A stretch of DNA of 64,000 bases from Thamnaconus septentrionalis (Eukaryota > Chordata > Actinopteri > Tetraodontiformes > Monacanthidae): assembly GCA_009823395.1 (NCBI GenBank), contig CM020514.1, positions 10,292,966-10,356,965 of the forward strand. The letters run 5' to 3'. Below, in pieces: positions 9,966 through 23,669 of this stretch (position 1 is the first letter of the stretch; each line of letters opens with the position of its first letter). The notes below the pieces were generated by a model. The model searched no databases. It was not told the DNA's origin and was given only the letters and a program-made list of their open reading frames with translations. The position numbers and the translations under genes were made by a program.

Positions 9966-12900
9966 GGATATGCGTGTTTGATAACCAGACAAGACTGGGT
10001 AGATTTAAGGGGGGGAAATGTTTACTTAAGAGGGGTGGAGAACGTTTTGGCCTCGGGGGTGAGTGAGTGTAGTCAGACAAAAGCCCCTGACGAATTTGTT
10101 TGGCAAAAAGATAAACTCCTACAGGAAAACTGAAAACATTCCTACAATAAAAGAACTTTGAATTCTTTAAGTGTAAACAGATAAAATAGACTAAATAGGA
10201 TTAATTTTTTTCCAGAAAAAAATTAGAGATATCAGCCTGAGTTTTTAAAACAGTTGAGCTTTGAATCATCCTGTTATGTCATCTGTAATGTCATTCCGAG
10301 TTTGATCATGTGATGTCACCACAGTCAATTGATCATGCGCAAGTCTGCATTCCTGCATTATCTCACTGTGTGTCCGTAAGTGTGGTGTTATTAATTCAAG
10401 TTTGTTTGCCACCTCCATCCAACAGACTGCACTACCACGTAAAAAAAAAAAAAAAAAATAAAAAAAATTTGGATTGCCACATTTTATTTCATTTTAAACT
10501 TGGTAGTTGCCTCTTGTGATTAACACGGTGCAGATGGCTGAGGGATTCAAATCTTCTGCGGCACTCCGCTGCAGCTCAACCTCCACAGATTCACGCTGAG
10601 ACGTCCAGATTGGCTGAACAGAAATCTGACATTTACGAGTTCTGCTCACGTTTTGCTTCGCAGCAGAAATGGAAATGGAAGTGGAAAAGCTGCTCGCTAG
10701 GCCTGTGGTTCACAGGAAGACTGTGTGAGACTGGATAAACTGGCATTCGCCAAACCTGGGAGCCTCAAGAGGCACAAAGGAAGGTAGAAAAATAACTCTG
10801 GGGATTGAATGACACCTTCATGTCTTTCCATCTGGTTCTGGAGAGAGGAGGGTGTGTTCACATATTGTAATAGTGGAAAAATATCCATCTCTTCCAGACA
10901 GAATAAAACTTTAAGGCTGCTAAAAAGTTTTTTTTCCCGCAGAGCAAACACTATTGTAATGCGTCGGCCTGAAGGACTCATTCTTGTCTGCAGTTGCCAA
11001 AGGGACAAATTCCTCAGGGTTACTGTAAACACCTCCGACGACTGCTCAGTCAGCCGCAGCCTTCTGTTTACTACGTGCCCCTCTTTGAAAGACAACCTTT
11101 CTGGTTTTTAGCGGATGAAGGCCTGGAATGTGACTTACAGCCTTTTTCAGCACACTCCTGAAGAAAGAGAAGACGTCGCCTGCAGCGTTAAGGGCCCCCG
11201 AGTGGCTTCCACTGATCTCCAGGTACGTCATCTGTGGACCAGAGAAGAGCTCCAAGGTGAGTCTCTGGGACGCTGTACAGAACCCAGGAACCACAGGAGG
11301 GAGTGCCCAGGAATGTCAATTTCTATTTTCATTTTCAAAAGGAACACCCTATAATACAGATGAAATAAAGTCCCACTGAATCCAAAGAGCCGGTTCCTAA
11401 TTTCCAGACTAAAATGTCTGTCCCTGTTTGCATTTTCTGTCCCAACAGCTCGTGTGGCTGTGAGTCCTAATGAGTTTGTGCACGAAAGATTCCGTGTTAC
11501 ACGCCTTCCTGCATCCCAGTCATCTGTGAAGTCAATTAAAACGCGTCTTTTGTCTAAGGAGGAAATCTAATCAGTTCCCACTCTGCCGAATGAGTGTGTA
11601 CTCACATCGTCGCGTCAGCTGTTGCTGTTTTTATCTGAACCGCTAATTAAACGTGATTGCTTATGTTTATCATTTTAGTTGTTGTTTTTTTTTTCTTCCT
11701 TCTTCTTTTCAATTGAAAACGTTTCCACACACCCCCGCCCTCCCGGTACAGTCGCAAACGGCTTCATCAGCACTCCGAGTCGTCTCGGGGGGTCTAGATT
11801 TAGCATTTAGAGTCGGCCAATTAACAGCTACACCGCGGCGTAGCAGTGCACATGTTTGATCTGGCTGCGTGGGGCTTTTTGATGTGCTCTATTTATGGAG
11901 CGTGTCTTGTAAATAAACAGCAGGCAGACCATCCAGCGCCGAGGACCGAGCTGCACGCAGCTCGGCTCAACCCCTGAAGGCCTCGAGCATCACGTTTTGC
12001 TAATTTTTTTTCGAAATGCGCCCTGGGAAATGGCGGGTTTGATTAGATATCGGCGGGGGATTCCTGCACGGCTCAAGCCCTCCGCAAGATGTTCGCATTT
12101 GATTGCGAGCCGTAACCTCGGGTAAGGTGGGTTCATGCGACCTTTGGCCTCAGCAGCAGAAGGCAGGAACAGGCAGCGGCGCTCTGCCTTTGCACCCGCC
12201 CCCCCGCCACCTTTTTGTTCCACTTCCAAATGCTCCGGTGGATTATTAAAGTCTTGGTCGCCGTCCAAACTTTTCATGTATTATTATGATTGAAACCTTC
12301 CTCCTGCTTCCCTCCACCAGTTGACTCGAGGCTCCTGAGCAAACAGATAGCGCTTGATGACGGAACGGGTGCCGCGGCGGTCTCGCCCTTCCTGGACTTT
12401 ATGTCATGGTGATCAAGGCCTGCGGCACGAGGTTCGAATCAAGCGCGTTAGGCCTTTGTTTGTGTAGATGTCTTCTGCATGGATGCTTCGACAAAGCCAA
12501 AACCTTTATTGGGGCAGGATATCCTCAAAGATAAGAAAATCAGGTCAGCGGGGATTCGTTGTTTTTTTTTTCTGTGCATCCTGTAGGCGCCTCCTTTGGA
12601 GGCCGACCGACTGATAATCACAACAGACAGGTATGCAAAGGAAGGAGGAAACATGACACAGTGAGGAGAAAGAGTGTCAAAGAATAGTTAAAGGTCACAA
12701 ATTCACTTTACTGGTGTTTTCTAACAAACACTTTCTGGATATCTGGACAGTTTTAAACTAAACAGTTAATTGCATGAGGTTGCTACACAGGAGCCGTGGA
12801 TACATAATTGGTCTAAAGGTTGGGTTAGATGCGGGACCTTTAAAGTTGGCACTCTAATTACAGGGCCGTTTCTCTTTTTAATTCCACACTGTCTCAGAAC

Positions 12901-14036
12901 AAATTAAACGCAGTAAAGCTTTTTGTCAAATGTCGCCGCGTCCAGCACTTAATTAGTTTTTGTCACGGTGTGTGTTGTGTGTGTGTGTGTGTGCGTGTGT
13001 TGGTCTCTTGGATTTGACCTCAACACTATGTTCCCTGACCGCAGCACTCTTTAGCGGGCAGCCAATAACAGTAATTACCTTTGAAACGCTCCCTCCGGGG
13101 AGAAGCCGACTCTTGTAGCGGTCATAACTCAGTGCTTTGCAGATGACACCGTGTCATTTCCAAGGGGCCAGAATCCAAGAGCGCAGGCCCCACAGGTGAC
13201 ATTTCAAACACGAAAGCGTGTCATTATACGCAAAAATCAAAACAAACTAATTATTCAGTTACATTTTAAAGAATTTCTTTCCAGGGGGTGAGGTGAGGTG
13301 AGTTCACTGGTGTCTACAGGAGCACGGCTCGCAGCCAAACCTCATTGAAAGAAATAAAAAAAGAATTAAATCCGCCCGGTTTAATCTTTAATATTCAAAG
13401 ATTGTAGAAAGCAGGGAGGATTACAGGCCCGGGCTGCAGAAAAGGAGGTTTTAATATTTTCTCACAACAGGGTTTGGTTTATGAAAACAGGAAATCCACT
13501 TCTAACAAAGTTTGCTTATGGAGATCAGACAGATATTTCTCCTTGAACAAAGGCCTGATTATTGCGTTGTTCTTTTTTTCTTCTTTCAAACTGGATTAAT
13601 CCTGCGTTAACCATCTTAAGCTTGATGATAGCGTGAGCTAACCTAATAATTTCTTTGGTGCACTGTTAATAAAAACACACATATGCAAGCACACAGGGTA
13701 CAACAGTCTTAAAGTCTTTAAGAAATGAAAGGAAATCAGTCAGCAGTAGAGAAGAGGGAGGATAATGCAGAGGGTCTGATAATGCAGCCACTTTTAAATC
13801 TTCTTGTTTTTTGCATGTCTAATTATAAAGAGAAATCATAGACCTCAAGGAAAACAGTGTATTTAGCCCTCTGTTTACAGCCTCAGTTTCAGCTGTTTAA
13901 AATGACACTTTGTTGGATTGTCAGCAAGTTTGGCAGAAGATGAGTGGGAGATTGAAAAAACACTTAAAACACTGAAAAAATGGATGAAATACAGCTATTT
14001 TATGACGTACTTGCTATTAATAATATTTCTTCAAGT

Positions 14037-14106
14037 TCGGCGGGCCGGATTGAAAAGCTTAACGGGCCTCATATGGCCGCCGGGCCTTAGTTTGGCCATG
14101 TCGTGA
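14037..14106. mobile_element. hAT-like terminal fragment
   Basis: The phrases 'cggcgggccggatt', 'cgggcctcatatggccgccggg' (split here) and 'ccttagtttggccatg' follow the usual end of a widespread vertebrate hAT-like element (…GGGCCGGAT … GGCCCGCGGGCCTTAGTTTGACA…). Only one end is recognisable. The AT-rich 120 bases to the left may belong to the same copy. Confidence 0.5.
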
Positions 14107-16091
14107 CATGATGAGGTGATTCTGGCATAGTGCGGGACCTTCGACCTACAGTGAGCCATCCTCCCTTCTACCGTGTTTTAATGTGCTGCTGACTTGAGGA
14201 ATGCAGGATGGACATCAGCCGCAGGGCTTTACTCAGCTGCGTGGAGAAAAGGGACATTTTAGGAGAATCTCCGGCTCCAAGCGTCGTCTCTGGAGGAAAA
14301 TAAGTTCAGAATGTTGGAGAGAAAAAAAACAGGCTGCCAATATCGCACGATCCGAGCGGGAAGATGGATGCAGCCCCCCATCTGCTGTTTTTCCAGCAGC
14401 TGTTGGACCCACTGCGCAGCCTTGAAGAAGCCAAGGGGATCTGAAAAAATTCTCAGAGAAAAAAAAAAAACCCTCCAAGAGTCGTTTAGCCCTCGCGACT
14501 GCAGCAACAGGGAGGGACTCGCACGCCCAAAACGATACGCAACATTTGCACTTGTCTCGAAAAACGCGGACAAACATGCGGCAACCCCGCGTGGAATTTC
14601 CTCTTCCTGTCTCAGAGGTCAAACGCTCCCCAGATAAGGTTTGACCCCGGAGCGGCTCTCGGGGGAGGAGGGAAGTCAGTGAACCGCGCAGGGCCGAGTT
14701 TAACGCGCCGACCTCTCAGCGTTGCGCCGGCAAATATTAGTTCAAACGCCAGGAGGGCAGCCCGACCATCAGTCCGCGTAGTGCAGGATCACAGAGAGCG
14801 GCGGTCCGTGCGGCCTCGAGGCGGCTGCTCTTAGAACTGGATAAAGAAAAAAAAACAAAAGGGGGTGGAAATGGATCAGTTGTTTGCTTTAGAGTCAATA
14901 ACTGGAATTTTTTTTGCGGGGGGGGCACTGAGCAGGCGGCGCACGGCGGCAGATAACCCCGCCGCACTGAGTGATAAGAGGCCGAGAGAAACGTTGATAA
15001 TATTCAGACTGAGCGACTGCGGAGCGGCAGATGTAAACAGTCGCGGCTGCCCCGGAGGGCACGGACTGAGGGCAGAAACATCCCTGCTGCTGAACGTCTG
15101 CATCAGAAACAACACAGAGTGGAAGAATAGCAGATTTCTAAATGTCACAAAAGTTACCTCACATTCGGACAGCAGGGAAAGAAATAATCATTCTTTGGGA
15201 GTGGGAGGAATTCGCAGGGTTGGCTGCTCAAAAGAAAATATTTGCCACATGAACAGCTCACGCGGAATAAATTTGACCTTTGCTTCTTTTTCCCCCCTTG
15301 TTTTTAGTTTCATTTCATTTTTATTTGCCTCACACACGTCAAGCGCCGACTGAAATTCCTGCAGGCTTGCCGTGGGATCTGCTTGGGCAAAGCATCAGAC
15401 CAGTAAATCTCAACTTATTGAGCAAGTGTAAATAAGCTGGCAGGGCCCCCAAAACACTAAACTAATAAGACGACTGCAGGAAAAGTCCTCATAAAATCAT
15501 GTTGTCACTGGGAGCCGCCCTTGTCGGTGGGAACAATAAATCCTGATGATTTGAGGCGGCCGGTTGGTCCGCGGACCCGCCCAACGCATCGCCATTTATT
15601 GATGTTTGTTCTTGGGCTCGCTAATTAAATATTGAGTGCATTGCACCATAAGTTGCATCTTTTTTTTTTCCTTGTCGTTTGATCATTTAAGAAACAACAA
15701 ACAGCTTACGCCGAGGGTCGTAATCATTAACTTCAAATGCTGATTCCCACCGGAGCTTTGTTTACCGTAACCTTTGACCGGTCAAATAAATCAAAATTTA
15801 ACCACAGCGAAGCGTGAAATACTGCAAAGAAAAGGGGCATCCGAGATCCCACCTTCTTGTTTTTTTTCTTTAGAGAGCAATAAAAGCACAGCTTGCATGT
15901 GACTTGACACACAAAGCTTTTTTTTCCCCACTCTCCACCAAAAAAAAAGACCTCTGTGCTGCTTAGCACTCTCGCCCGGGTCACCTCAGCAAGATGTGTC
16001 TGAAATAAGAGTGTATGAAATAAAATAATGAAATAAAATAGCATTTATTTAATATAATGTTAAATAAATACAAAGATTTGATGTTTGTCAC

Positions 16092-16262
16092 CGTCAAGAG
16101 TGCAACATTGACTATGTTTCCATGCAGAGCTTAATCGGACTAAGTTCATAATTCGGTTTTCTCGTCTAATCGAACTTCTCTCCTTGTCCCAGTTTACATG
16201 CAGCTGGGAAAATCGAATTATTGACAGGAACACTTCCACCTCCCCCACACTAGGGGGCGATG
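16092..16262. mobile_element. Possible small non-autonomous element ending in a CTCF-like motif
   Basis: Two direct phrases GTTTNCATGCAG about 75 bases apart, together with repeated TAATCG and AATTCG words, give the stretch the look of a dispersed fish repeat. It ends in ACACTAGGGGGCGA at 16247-16260, which matches 12 of 14 CTCF core positions. The family is not identified. Confidence 0.3.
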
Positions 16263-18299
16263 TGAGTCTTTTCAGCGTGTTAACTTCCCGTTAACCTCTT
16301 TCGTCGCACAATAACTAAACAGCAGTGTAATGTCTGTAGTGGTCTTAAATTTGACGAATTTCCTCATTGAACAGCTGCAGATGTGCTTCGCCACCGTCAG
16401 CGGATTGGTCAGAAATTTACAAACGTACAAAAAAAAGAGGAAATATAATATACGCAAATTTGAGCTGCACTACATTTCACTGGAATTAAAAATCAGTAAA
16501 ATATCTATCAGCTGTCTACTTCTGTGAGCTACCGAGACTCACAGCTAGCACGGCTTTCTCTGGGTGTTCGTAAATGAAGTTGGCATGCAGGTAACATTTT
16601 GATTTGGGCTGCCTGAGACAACGGCTTTCCCTCAGCTATCATGTTTTCTTTCCTTTCGATAAAATTGCTAGTAACGTGTTTGTGATTGTGAGGCGATCAA
16701 GACTCTCTCACACACACACACACACATCCTGATAGTTTGTCCAATTAGCCTCACGCAGAGAAAGGACGGAAGCCCGATGGCTTACGACCCCCTGGAGAGT
16801 TTCACACTTTTTATCGTCTCCATTATCGTCTCATTTCCTTCGAGCCGTTTTCGCCGCTTTTCGTGCCGCCTCACGTGCCGCCGCATCGCGCTCCGAAAAA
16901 GGGCCACCGGTGATGTGCTTTCGTCTGGAGAAACACTTGGACCCTCCTTGCCGATGCGGGTTTGGCCGATGGCCAGCGTGCGTACGGCCACTATTAATGG
17001 ACCGCGCTGCACACAGCGCCGCCCTGCTCATCGGATGCAGGAAGAGGGAAGTGGAAGGAAACTCGGCACAAGGCAGTTTGATTTGAGGCGGCGTGATGCA
17101 TTAGTGCACGCACGGCCTCGCCCCGGGAGTACAGGCTACCGGATTTACGGCTTTAGGGGCGAAAGGCAAGAAAGTCAAATGAAAGACTTTAAAAAGTGTT
17201 CAGAGATTCATGAATCATTGAAGCGGGCGCCCCTTGCTTTTCTGGAGGCTGAGCAAAAAGGAAAAAGTGAGCAAGGACGGCCGAGGAAGAGCTAAAGCCG
17301 GATGTCTGCGTCTTATTTTCACAGGCCGGGAAAGATCAGGTGGTATCAGAGGAACAGGGAGGGAGATACCACCGACGTTATGGATCAGAGTCAGAGAGCA
17401 AAGGATCAATGGCCCGCGTGCCAACACACTCCATGGTTCCATAGGGAAGGTGTGCACCGCAAAGTCAGGGGAGGAAAAACTAAATCAAAATCCGCCGCAG
17501 CCTTTGGCAAATCTTTTGCTTTCAGAATCTGCTGAAACCATCTGGATCCACCCATGACGCGAAGAAGTGGTTCAGCAATAAAACAAATGAAACGTTGTCT
17601 CGGGGCCGTGACAGGGTGTTCCCTCTTCGGGTTACGTAAGACCCAACACTGGAAAACAAAAGCTGGACGGTTCATTAGGTTGGACTTCCTCCGAGTTAAA
17701 TAAACAGCCGAGCGGGCAGCTCATTAGCTTTCTTCTCGCTGTCACTGTTTAGGTTCCCGCTGCCGCTCCCTTCAAACTGCGAGCCGCTTCTCAGGCTGCA
17801 AGGCCAAATTCCAGACCAACGTGGTGAAAGGTGGCACCGCCGCTGGGTGAAGTTCCATGCAAAAGAATTCTAAAAAAAAAACTTCAGAATGTTTGCTTTG
17901 GAATATGGAAAAATAAAATGGATGGCACTGCCTGGTAACCAGGAGGTGAACAAAAACAAAAGCAAATAAAAAAAGTAGATGATGAGAAGAGTTGAGGAAA
18001 TTACATAATTACTGTGAGATTCATTTGTTTTGCTGCCCTGCCTCTCAAATTGAGACAGATGATTATTTTTTTATATATATATAGCTTTTTCTATCGAGTA
18101 GATAGCTTTCACTCTAAGATAGCTTTTCACTCTAATGAGTGATTGTTATTGTTACAGCTGTTAAATGTGATGATAATTTATGTTGTTTTGGCTGCTTATT
18201 GTTTATTGGAAATCATCCATTTTTAGCAGAATGTTTGCTGTTATCCAGCAAACCACACCTTGTCTGCGTAAAACCTCCTTGCCAATTCAATGCGATGGC

Positions 18300-18334
18300 A
18301 AATATCAAATATCAAATATCAGATATCAAATATC
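18300..18334. repeat. Seven-base tandem repeat AAATATC
   Basis: Five copies of AAATATC, one with an A-to-G change. Confidence 0.9.
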
Positions 18335-18734
18335 TGTGTGTTGAGCTGCCAAACACCTACAGTATACGAATGCAAATGTGAAACACGACACGTGCTCCCT
18401 GTTTCACCTTGTGCCTGGAGGTCCCTTCAGATATCAACATTTAAGATTTCTCTTAAAGCAGTTGGCCGTGTTTGCTTTGCGGTAATTCACACCAGCGGCG
18501 GCACGCAGCTGCCACAGAGCCTCAGCGCCGCTGTTTGTCTCTGTTTTCAGGGGGGCCAGTGATTAACTTCCGCTCTGGTTTAATAAATATCGTCCGTCCG
18601 TCCCCCACCTGTCGACACTCCCAGCGCTCCCAGTCATCTTGTCTCCTCGCTCAGCGGCACACCTGTTCTTCATTTCCTCCGCAGCCAAGCACCTCTTTCC
18701 TCGCGAGTGCTAAATCATCGGAGGTGCCTCCTCT

Positions 18735-19130
18735 CTCCGCCTCCTCACTCCACCTAGCTCCACCTCACTCCTCCTCTCTCCACCTCTCTCCTCCTCTCTC
18801 CTCCACCTCACTCCCCCTCTGTCCTCCTCCTCACTCATCCTCCTCACTCATCCTCTCTCCTCCTCCTCACTCCGACTTTCTTCCCCTCACTCCACCTCAC
18901 TCCTCCACCTCACTCCTCACTCCTCTCTCCTCCTCCTCACTCCGACTTTCTCCCCCTCACTCCACCTCACTTCTCCTCACTCCACCTCACTCCTCCTCCT
19001 CCTCCTCACTCAGTGCTCCTCCTCACTCCTCCTCGCTCCACCTCACTCCTCCTCACTACTCCTCACTCCCTCTCCTCACTCCACCTAACTTCTCCTCACT
19101 CCTCCTGACTCCGCCTCACTCCTCTCTGGA
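18735..19130. repeat. Pyrimidine-rich minisatellite
   Basis: About 400 bases made of CTCC, CACT and CCACCT words, with a longer unit repeated near 18852-18903 and 18923-18970 that includes 'ctccgactttct'. Its plus strand is almost entirely C and T with scattered A. It produces a long but meaningless open frame of Ser, Pro, Leu and His. Confidence 0.9.
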
Positions 19131-20008
19131 TCGCTCCCTGCTATTGTCCAGCGCTGCTGACTCAACCCTGCCTTGAACTTTCTCGAACCCAGTAAACAAG
19201 CGTGTGCTTTCATCTCCCTGCTGCCATTGTTGAGTCACAGTGTTGTATCAACATGGCTCTGCATGGAAACCGATACAGATACAGGGGGGGTCGGCTTGTT
19301 GCTAATTATTACATTTTATCCTCGCGTGAGCTTCCAGGAAAAATTGCTCAAGGGCCCAAAAGTCGTTACGCGATCGGAAAAAAGCGCGTTGCAGTGGTGG
19401 AACATGTTTGTTTGGATGCAGCGACTGATATTATTTTCTTTCTGTTTGGATGTTTGCGTGGCCCGTCGCCATGACACAGAGCTTGTTAGGAAGACCACAC
19501 AAGGCGCGCGGCGATGGAGAGGCGAGTCCTGATTCCGGTGAACAAGCAAATGCTTTTACCGAGTGTATACTCGGGTGTTTACCGTGCACGCAGGGAGGCG
19601 AAAAACAAAAAAACCCCAGCCGGCCGAACCAAGGCGGCCGCTCTCAACTCGGCAAATAGGAAACAGGAACGGGTAACAGCCGTGGCGACCTGGGTTTATC
19701 TCTGCTTGTCATGAAAAGCCGCGTCAATTTTCCATGTGCATTCCTGCGGTATTAAGACACTCAGGGATCTCTGGCAGGAATTTCCCTTCGACTTGCCCGC
19801 TGTTTTTTTTTCTCATTTTTTTCTGTGTCCCTGCCCTCCAGTTGGAGGTGAGGGAAAGTTCACCCGCACTAAATCAAGACTCAGGAAAGAACATCCACTT
19901 ATTTTTGGCCGCGCAGCATTCTTATTCCTCTTCTTCTTCATTTTCTCCTGTCGCTCTTTTGCATCTGCGACTTCTTCATTTTTGGATTGTCGTTTCTATG
20001 CATGCATG

Positions 20009-20010
<2 letters not shown>

Positions 20011-20085
<75 letters not shown>

Positions 20086-20090
20086 GTGCG
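20011..20090. repeat. Long GT dinucleotide microsatellite
   Basis: Seventy bases of perfect TG repeat followed by ten imperfect bases. It is the longest dinucleotide run in the window. Confidence 0.97.
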
Positions 20091-22967
20091 TTTGTTTCAG
20101 CGCTCAGGTCTGCGTCGACTCCCCTACGTTATTCAAAGTCAAACTACATTGTGCATCAAATGTGCGAATTCACCGTCGGGAGTATCGCTTTACTTGGAGG
20201 AAAAAGCGCAAGTGAAACCTGTGAAGAGCATCTTCAGATGGCATCAGGTTAGTTGCGGTGTTCTGCAGAGAAAGCCCCCCCTCACCACCTCCTCCCACTA
20301 CTAGCACAATCAGAGGAGCATTCCATCCAAATTTGTCTGCGGGCCGCACCGTCCCTGAATGCTTAAACAGACTGGTGGGGCTGCAATCAGCGTCACCTCA
20401 ACTTGCAAAAGGTCGCGTTGGAGTTTTTTTTTTTTTCCTCCTCCTTCTTCTTCTCCTTCCTGAGTGTTTTGGCAACATCCAGTGATGGCAAAGATCAGGG
20501 GAGCGACTCTCAGTTTTTGTTTTCCTTCTGTGTCACTCCTGCGTAGCGTTGGTATCGTGTCCAGATGTTTTTGTCGCTGAAACAAGACAAGACAAAACTG
20601 TTTAATTCGCTTCTGTGACGCCTTGCCAAAACGCTGTCTTCTGAAATTGCTTAAATTCATGTGGAAGGGTTTTTATGTTGTTGTTGTTTTTGTTCGCCCG
20701 CAGGATTCAGCACAAAAGCTTCTCGCGTGTAATGTGACAACAACTGCCTGGCCGACGTTCTGCGTTTCATCATCTTTCCACTGCTCTTGCTCCAAGTGTC
20801 TGTTTCAGCCGCACAACACAACTTCTTTTCTCCCATTAATTGGGACCAGAAATTGCAAAGAGCCTGTTTCATGGAAGTCGCTGTACTTGAAGATGACAGT
20901 ACGGCGCAGCGCTGGAGATGCTTTCCATTATGAATCTCAGACGTTTCCGTCACTCGTTGGCGCAGACCGCAACAGAGCCACGGAGAAAAAACACAGCGTT
21001 AAACATCTGATGTCTTGGTTACTTTGCAGCCTGCTGCCCTGAAGTGGCCAAAACAGCCTAATAATGCTGGATACAAGCTTTAAAACCTCTGCTAAAGCCG
21101 CTGTCAGACGCCACAAATCACCAAATATACACGGGAAATCCTCCGTGAGGCCTGCGTGTGTGTGTCTGAATGTGTGTGTGTGTGCGTGTGTCTGTCTGTG
21201 TGTGTTTATGTGTGTAACGACTCTCCCCGGACCGCAGCGGAGTCTTTTTCCAAGCAAAGTTTTTTGGCTTTATCCCACTCTGGAGGCTGATGCGGATTAT
21301 GTGCCCTCTTCTATTTTACAAGATGGTTACTGTGTCCACACCGCAGCTGCAGGACACCATATTCATCGCCTAAGCATGCGAGCTAAGTGACATTTATGGT
21401 CGCAAGTGTCTCTGCGCGGCTGGGCTAGGCCGGAAGAAAAAATAACAAAAAAAAAACACACACACAACCCACACAAAATGTTATGCAATGGGGCAAAAAC
21501 GCAAACAGAGAGACTGTGACTTTTATAGATTTAGACCTCGTATTTTTTCTCCCTGACTAACTGACAGCATAGGGGGAAAAAAACAAAAGCTGAGGACCTC
21601 TGCGGTGACACGTTGATGAACCCGCAGCGTCGCCCCCTCTTTATCTCACCTTCATCATGCTGACACCACAACAGGGACACACTTAGATACCGGATCGCAC
21701 CCTCATCAATCACTTCGAGGCCGATGCTGGAACCTCCCAAGAGCCCTGGAGGCAACACAGGCGACAGGAAGCGCTGCGCTGTCGAAGGCAAGAGCCGAGC
21801 TGCATTTAACAGAGTGGGATGATTTGCTTCGAGCTTGACGTCTATAGAATCTGGGGAGTCAATAAAATGGATCACAGCGAAGAACAAATGCGTGACATGA
21901 AAGTTTGGGGGTTTTTGGGGAATAAACTTCAAGTTTCAACAGTAAAAAAGGAGCGCAGGAAACGGCCAGCAGCATCTCCAGAGCACGACTATAGCTGGAC
22001 TAACACTGCATTGACCCATTCCAATTCAAAGACTATATTCCATATGTTATTATTTATGCTCACATCTGGCTTTAAAGGTGACCCGTTTCCACTTGCACAG
22101 TGCACAAGGGAGAAACAAAACTTCAATCCTCTGACATTAACTTTGACGTTTGTCCTTGGAACTTTGCAACAACTTTCACACGTTAACACAATTTGTTCCA
22201 CTGCAGGGGAAATAGACAAGAACAAAACTACAAAAGTTGATTCACTCAGAGTTTTTTGGGAAGAATATTATTTGTACACCAATGGAATCATTGTTAGATG
22301 GATTTAGGTGGATCATCAACCAGCTGTTGTATTATCCAAACAGAGCTCCCTGATGTTAATGAACTGAAAAAGTTCAATAAAGTCAAGTTGTGTGAAACAA
22401 AGCCTTGCATTCTGCAGAGCTTGAGAAGAGTAACATTTTCACTTTAAGAGCAGAAAGAAGCAAGCGAACCCTCTTGCCATACTGCTCACTCCACTGACAC
22501 TTTGGTATATCTCCAACTCCTGCATTGAATTTATTTTCATACTCGGAGGATTCGATTCTGGCTCTGCTTCGACAATATCAGGACTCTTGCACGTTCATGT
22601 CAGAGATCCAATCTGCGCGTCGGTTGAGAGGAACAAAAAAAGAAGAAGATTGAACCGATGTCCCTCCAACCGTGCAGCGTAAATCCGGCCTTGGAGAACT
22701 AATCCAGCGATACTGGGAGCGCGGAGGGCCGCTCCCCTCAGCAAGATAAGACCGCCATTTGAGAAGAACCAGGTCATGAGAACAGAATCAGAGAGGAGGG
22801 ACCGAAGGTGTACCACAGCTCACCAAGTGTGTCTTGACTGATGCTAATGGAGGAGCACAGTGGATAATCTCTCTCTCCCTGAAGTGTCTGTCTGGAAACA
22901 CCTTCGCCCACTGTACTGAGTGACACTCGCATTCCATTCCCCAGGTTAAATCTCGGCACTTGAATAA

Positions 22968-22996
22968 GAAGATCTGTTGCATACCAACAGATCTTC
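22968..22996. repeat. Perfect 12-base inverted repeat
   Basis: GAAGATCTGTTG at 22968-22979 is followed by the loop catac and the exact reverse complement CAACAGATCTTC at 22985-22996. It could form a stable hairpin in DNA or RNA. No T-run or gene is attached. Confidence 0.6.
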
Positions 22997-23632
22997 ACCA
23001 GAAAAGAAAAAGAAAAACAAGACAAAAACCTTTCGAGATGATTGAGGACTTTTGTTTGAAGGCGAGTCAGGAGCCTCGCTGGAGCTTTTACTGAGCCCTC
23101 CCCTGTGCGATAGTGTAAACCGCGCTGCCACATGTTCTCTTCTCCTCTCCCCCCAACTGCTCGCATGACACGCACACATTTGCACGCACGCTCCGACAAA
23201 ACATCTGCAGGAGCCCGGTCTGGCGGAGCGTGTGCGGAGTTTGAATGGCAGAGGAGTGGGTTGGAGGGGCGCAAGCCTCTAATATGTATGCATCTGTGTT
23301 TTTATTCCGGGGCCACCCTAATCAGCACTATTTATACAGCACCACCGCATAAGTAATCCGCATAGCGGGAGACGTGGGCCGCTAATCACGGGGCGGAAAG
23401 TAGCGGGAAAACAGAAGGGGATTTAATTAAGAGCGTGGATTAGGGAGCTGAAAATAATTAGAGGGTGCTGGGAGACGAGATGCTGGAGCGATGGGCGGGT
23501 GGCACCTGTGAGAGTTCGGAGGTGACCTGCGTTTTGCCAGCGTTTGTGTTTTGTTTTGTTTTTTTCAAACCCCCGGTGGGTCTGTGTGTGTCCAGTCAGT
23601 TTGCCTGCTGGAGATCAGGTTCATCGCCGGCA

Positions 23633-23669
23633 TGTGTGTGTGTGTGTGGGAGAGAGAGAGAGAGAGAGT
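23633..23669. repeat. Compound GT/GA microsatellite
   Basis: A short GT run passes directly into a GA run of about nine units. Confidence 0.9.

Noticed and set aside
12410..12450. tRNA-like phrase GGTTCGAATC
   Set aside because: No A-box or cloverleaf can be built around it.
18472..19176. 234-codon open frame rich in Ser, Pro and Leu
   Set aside because: It is the translation of the CTCC minisatellite.
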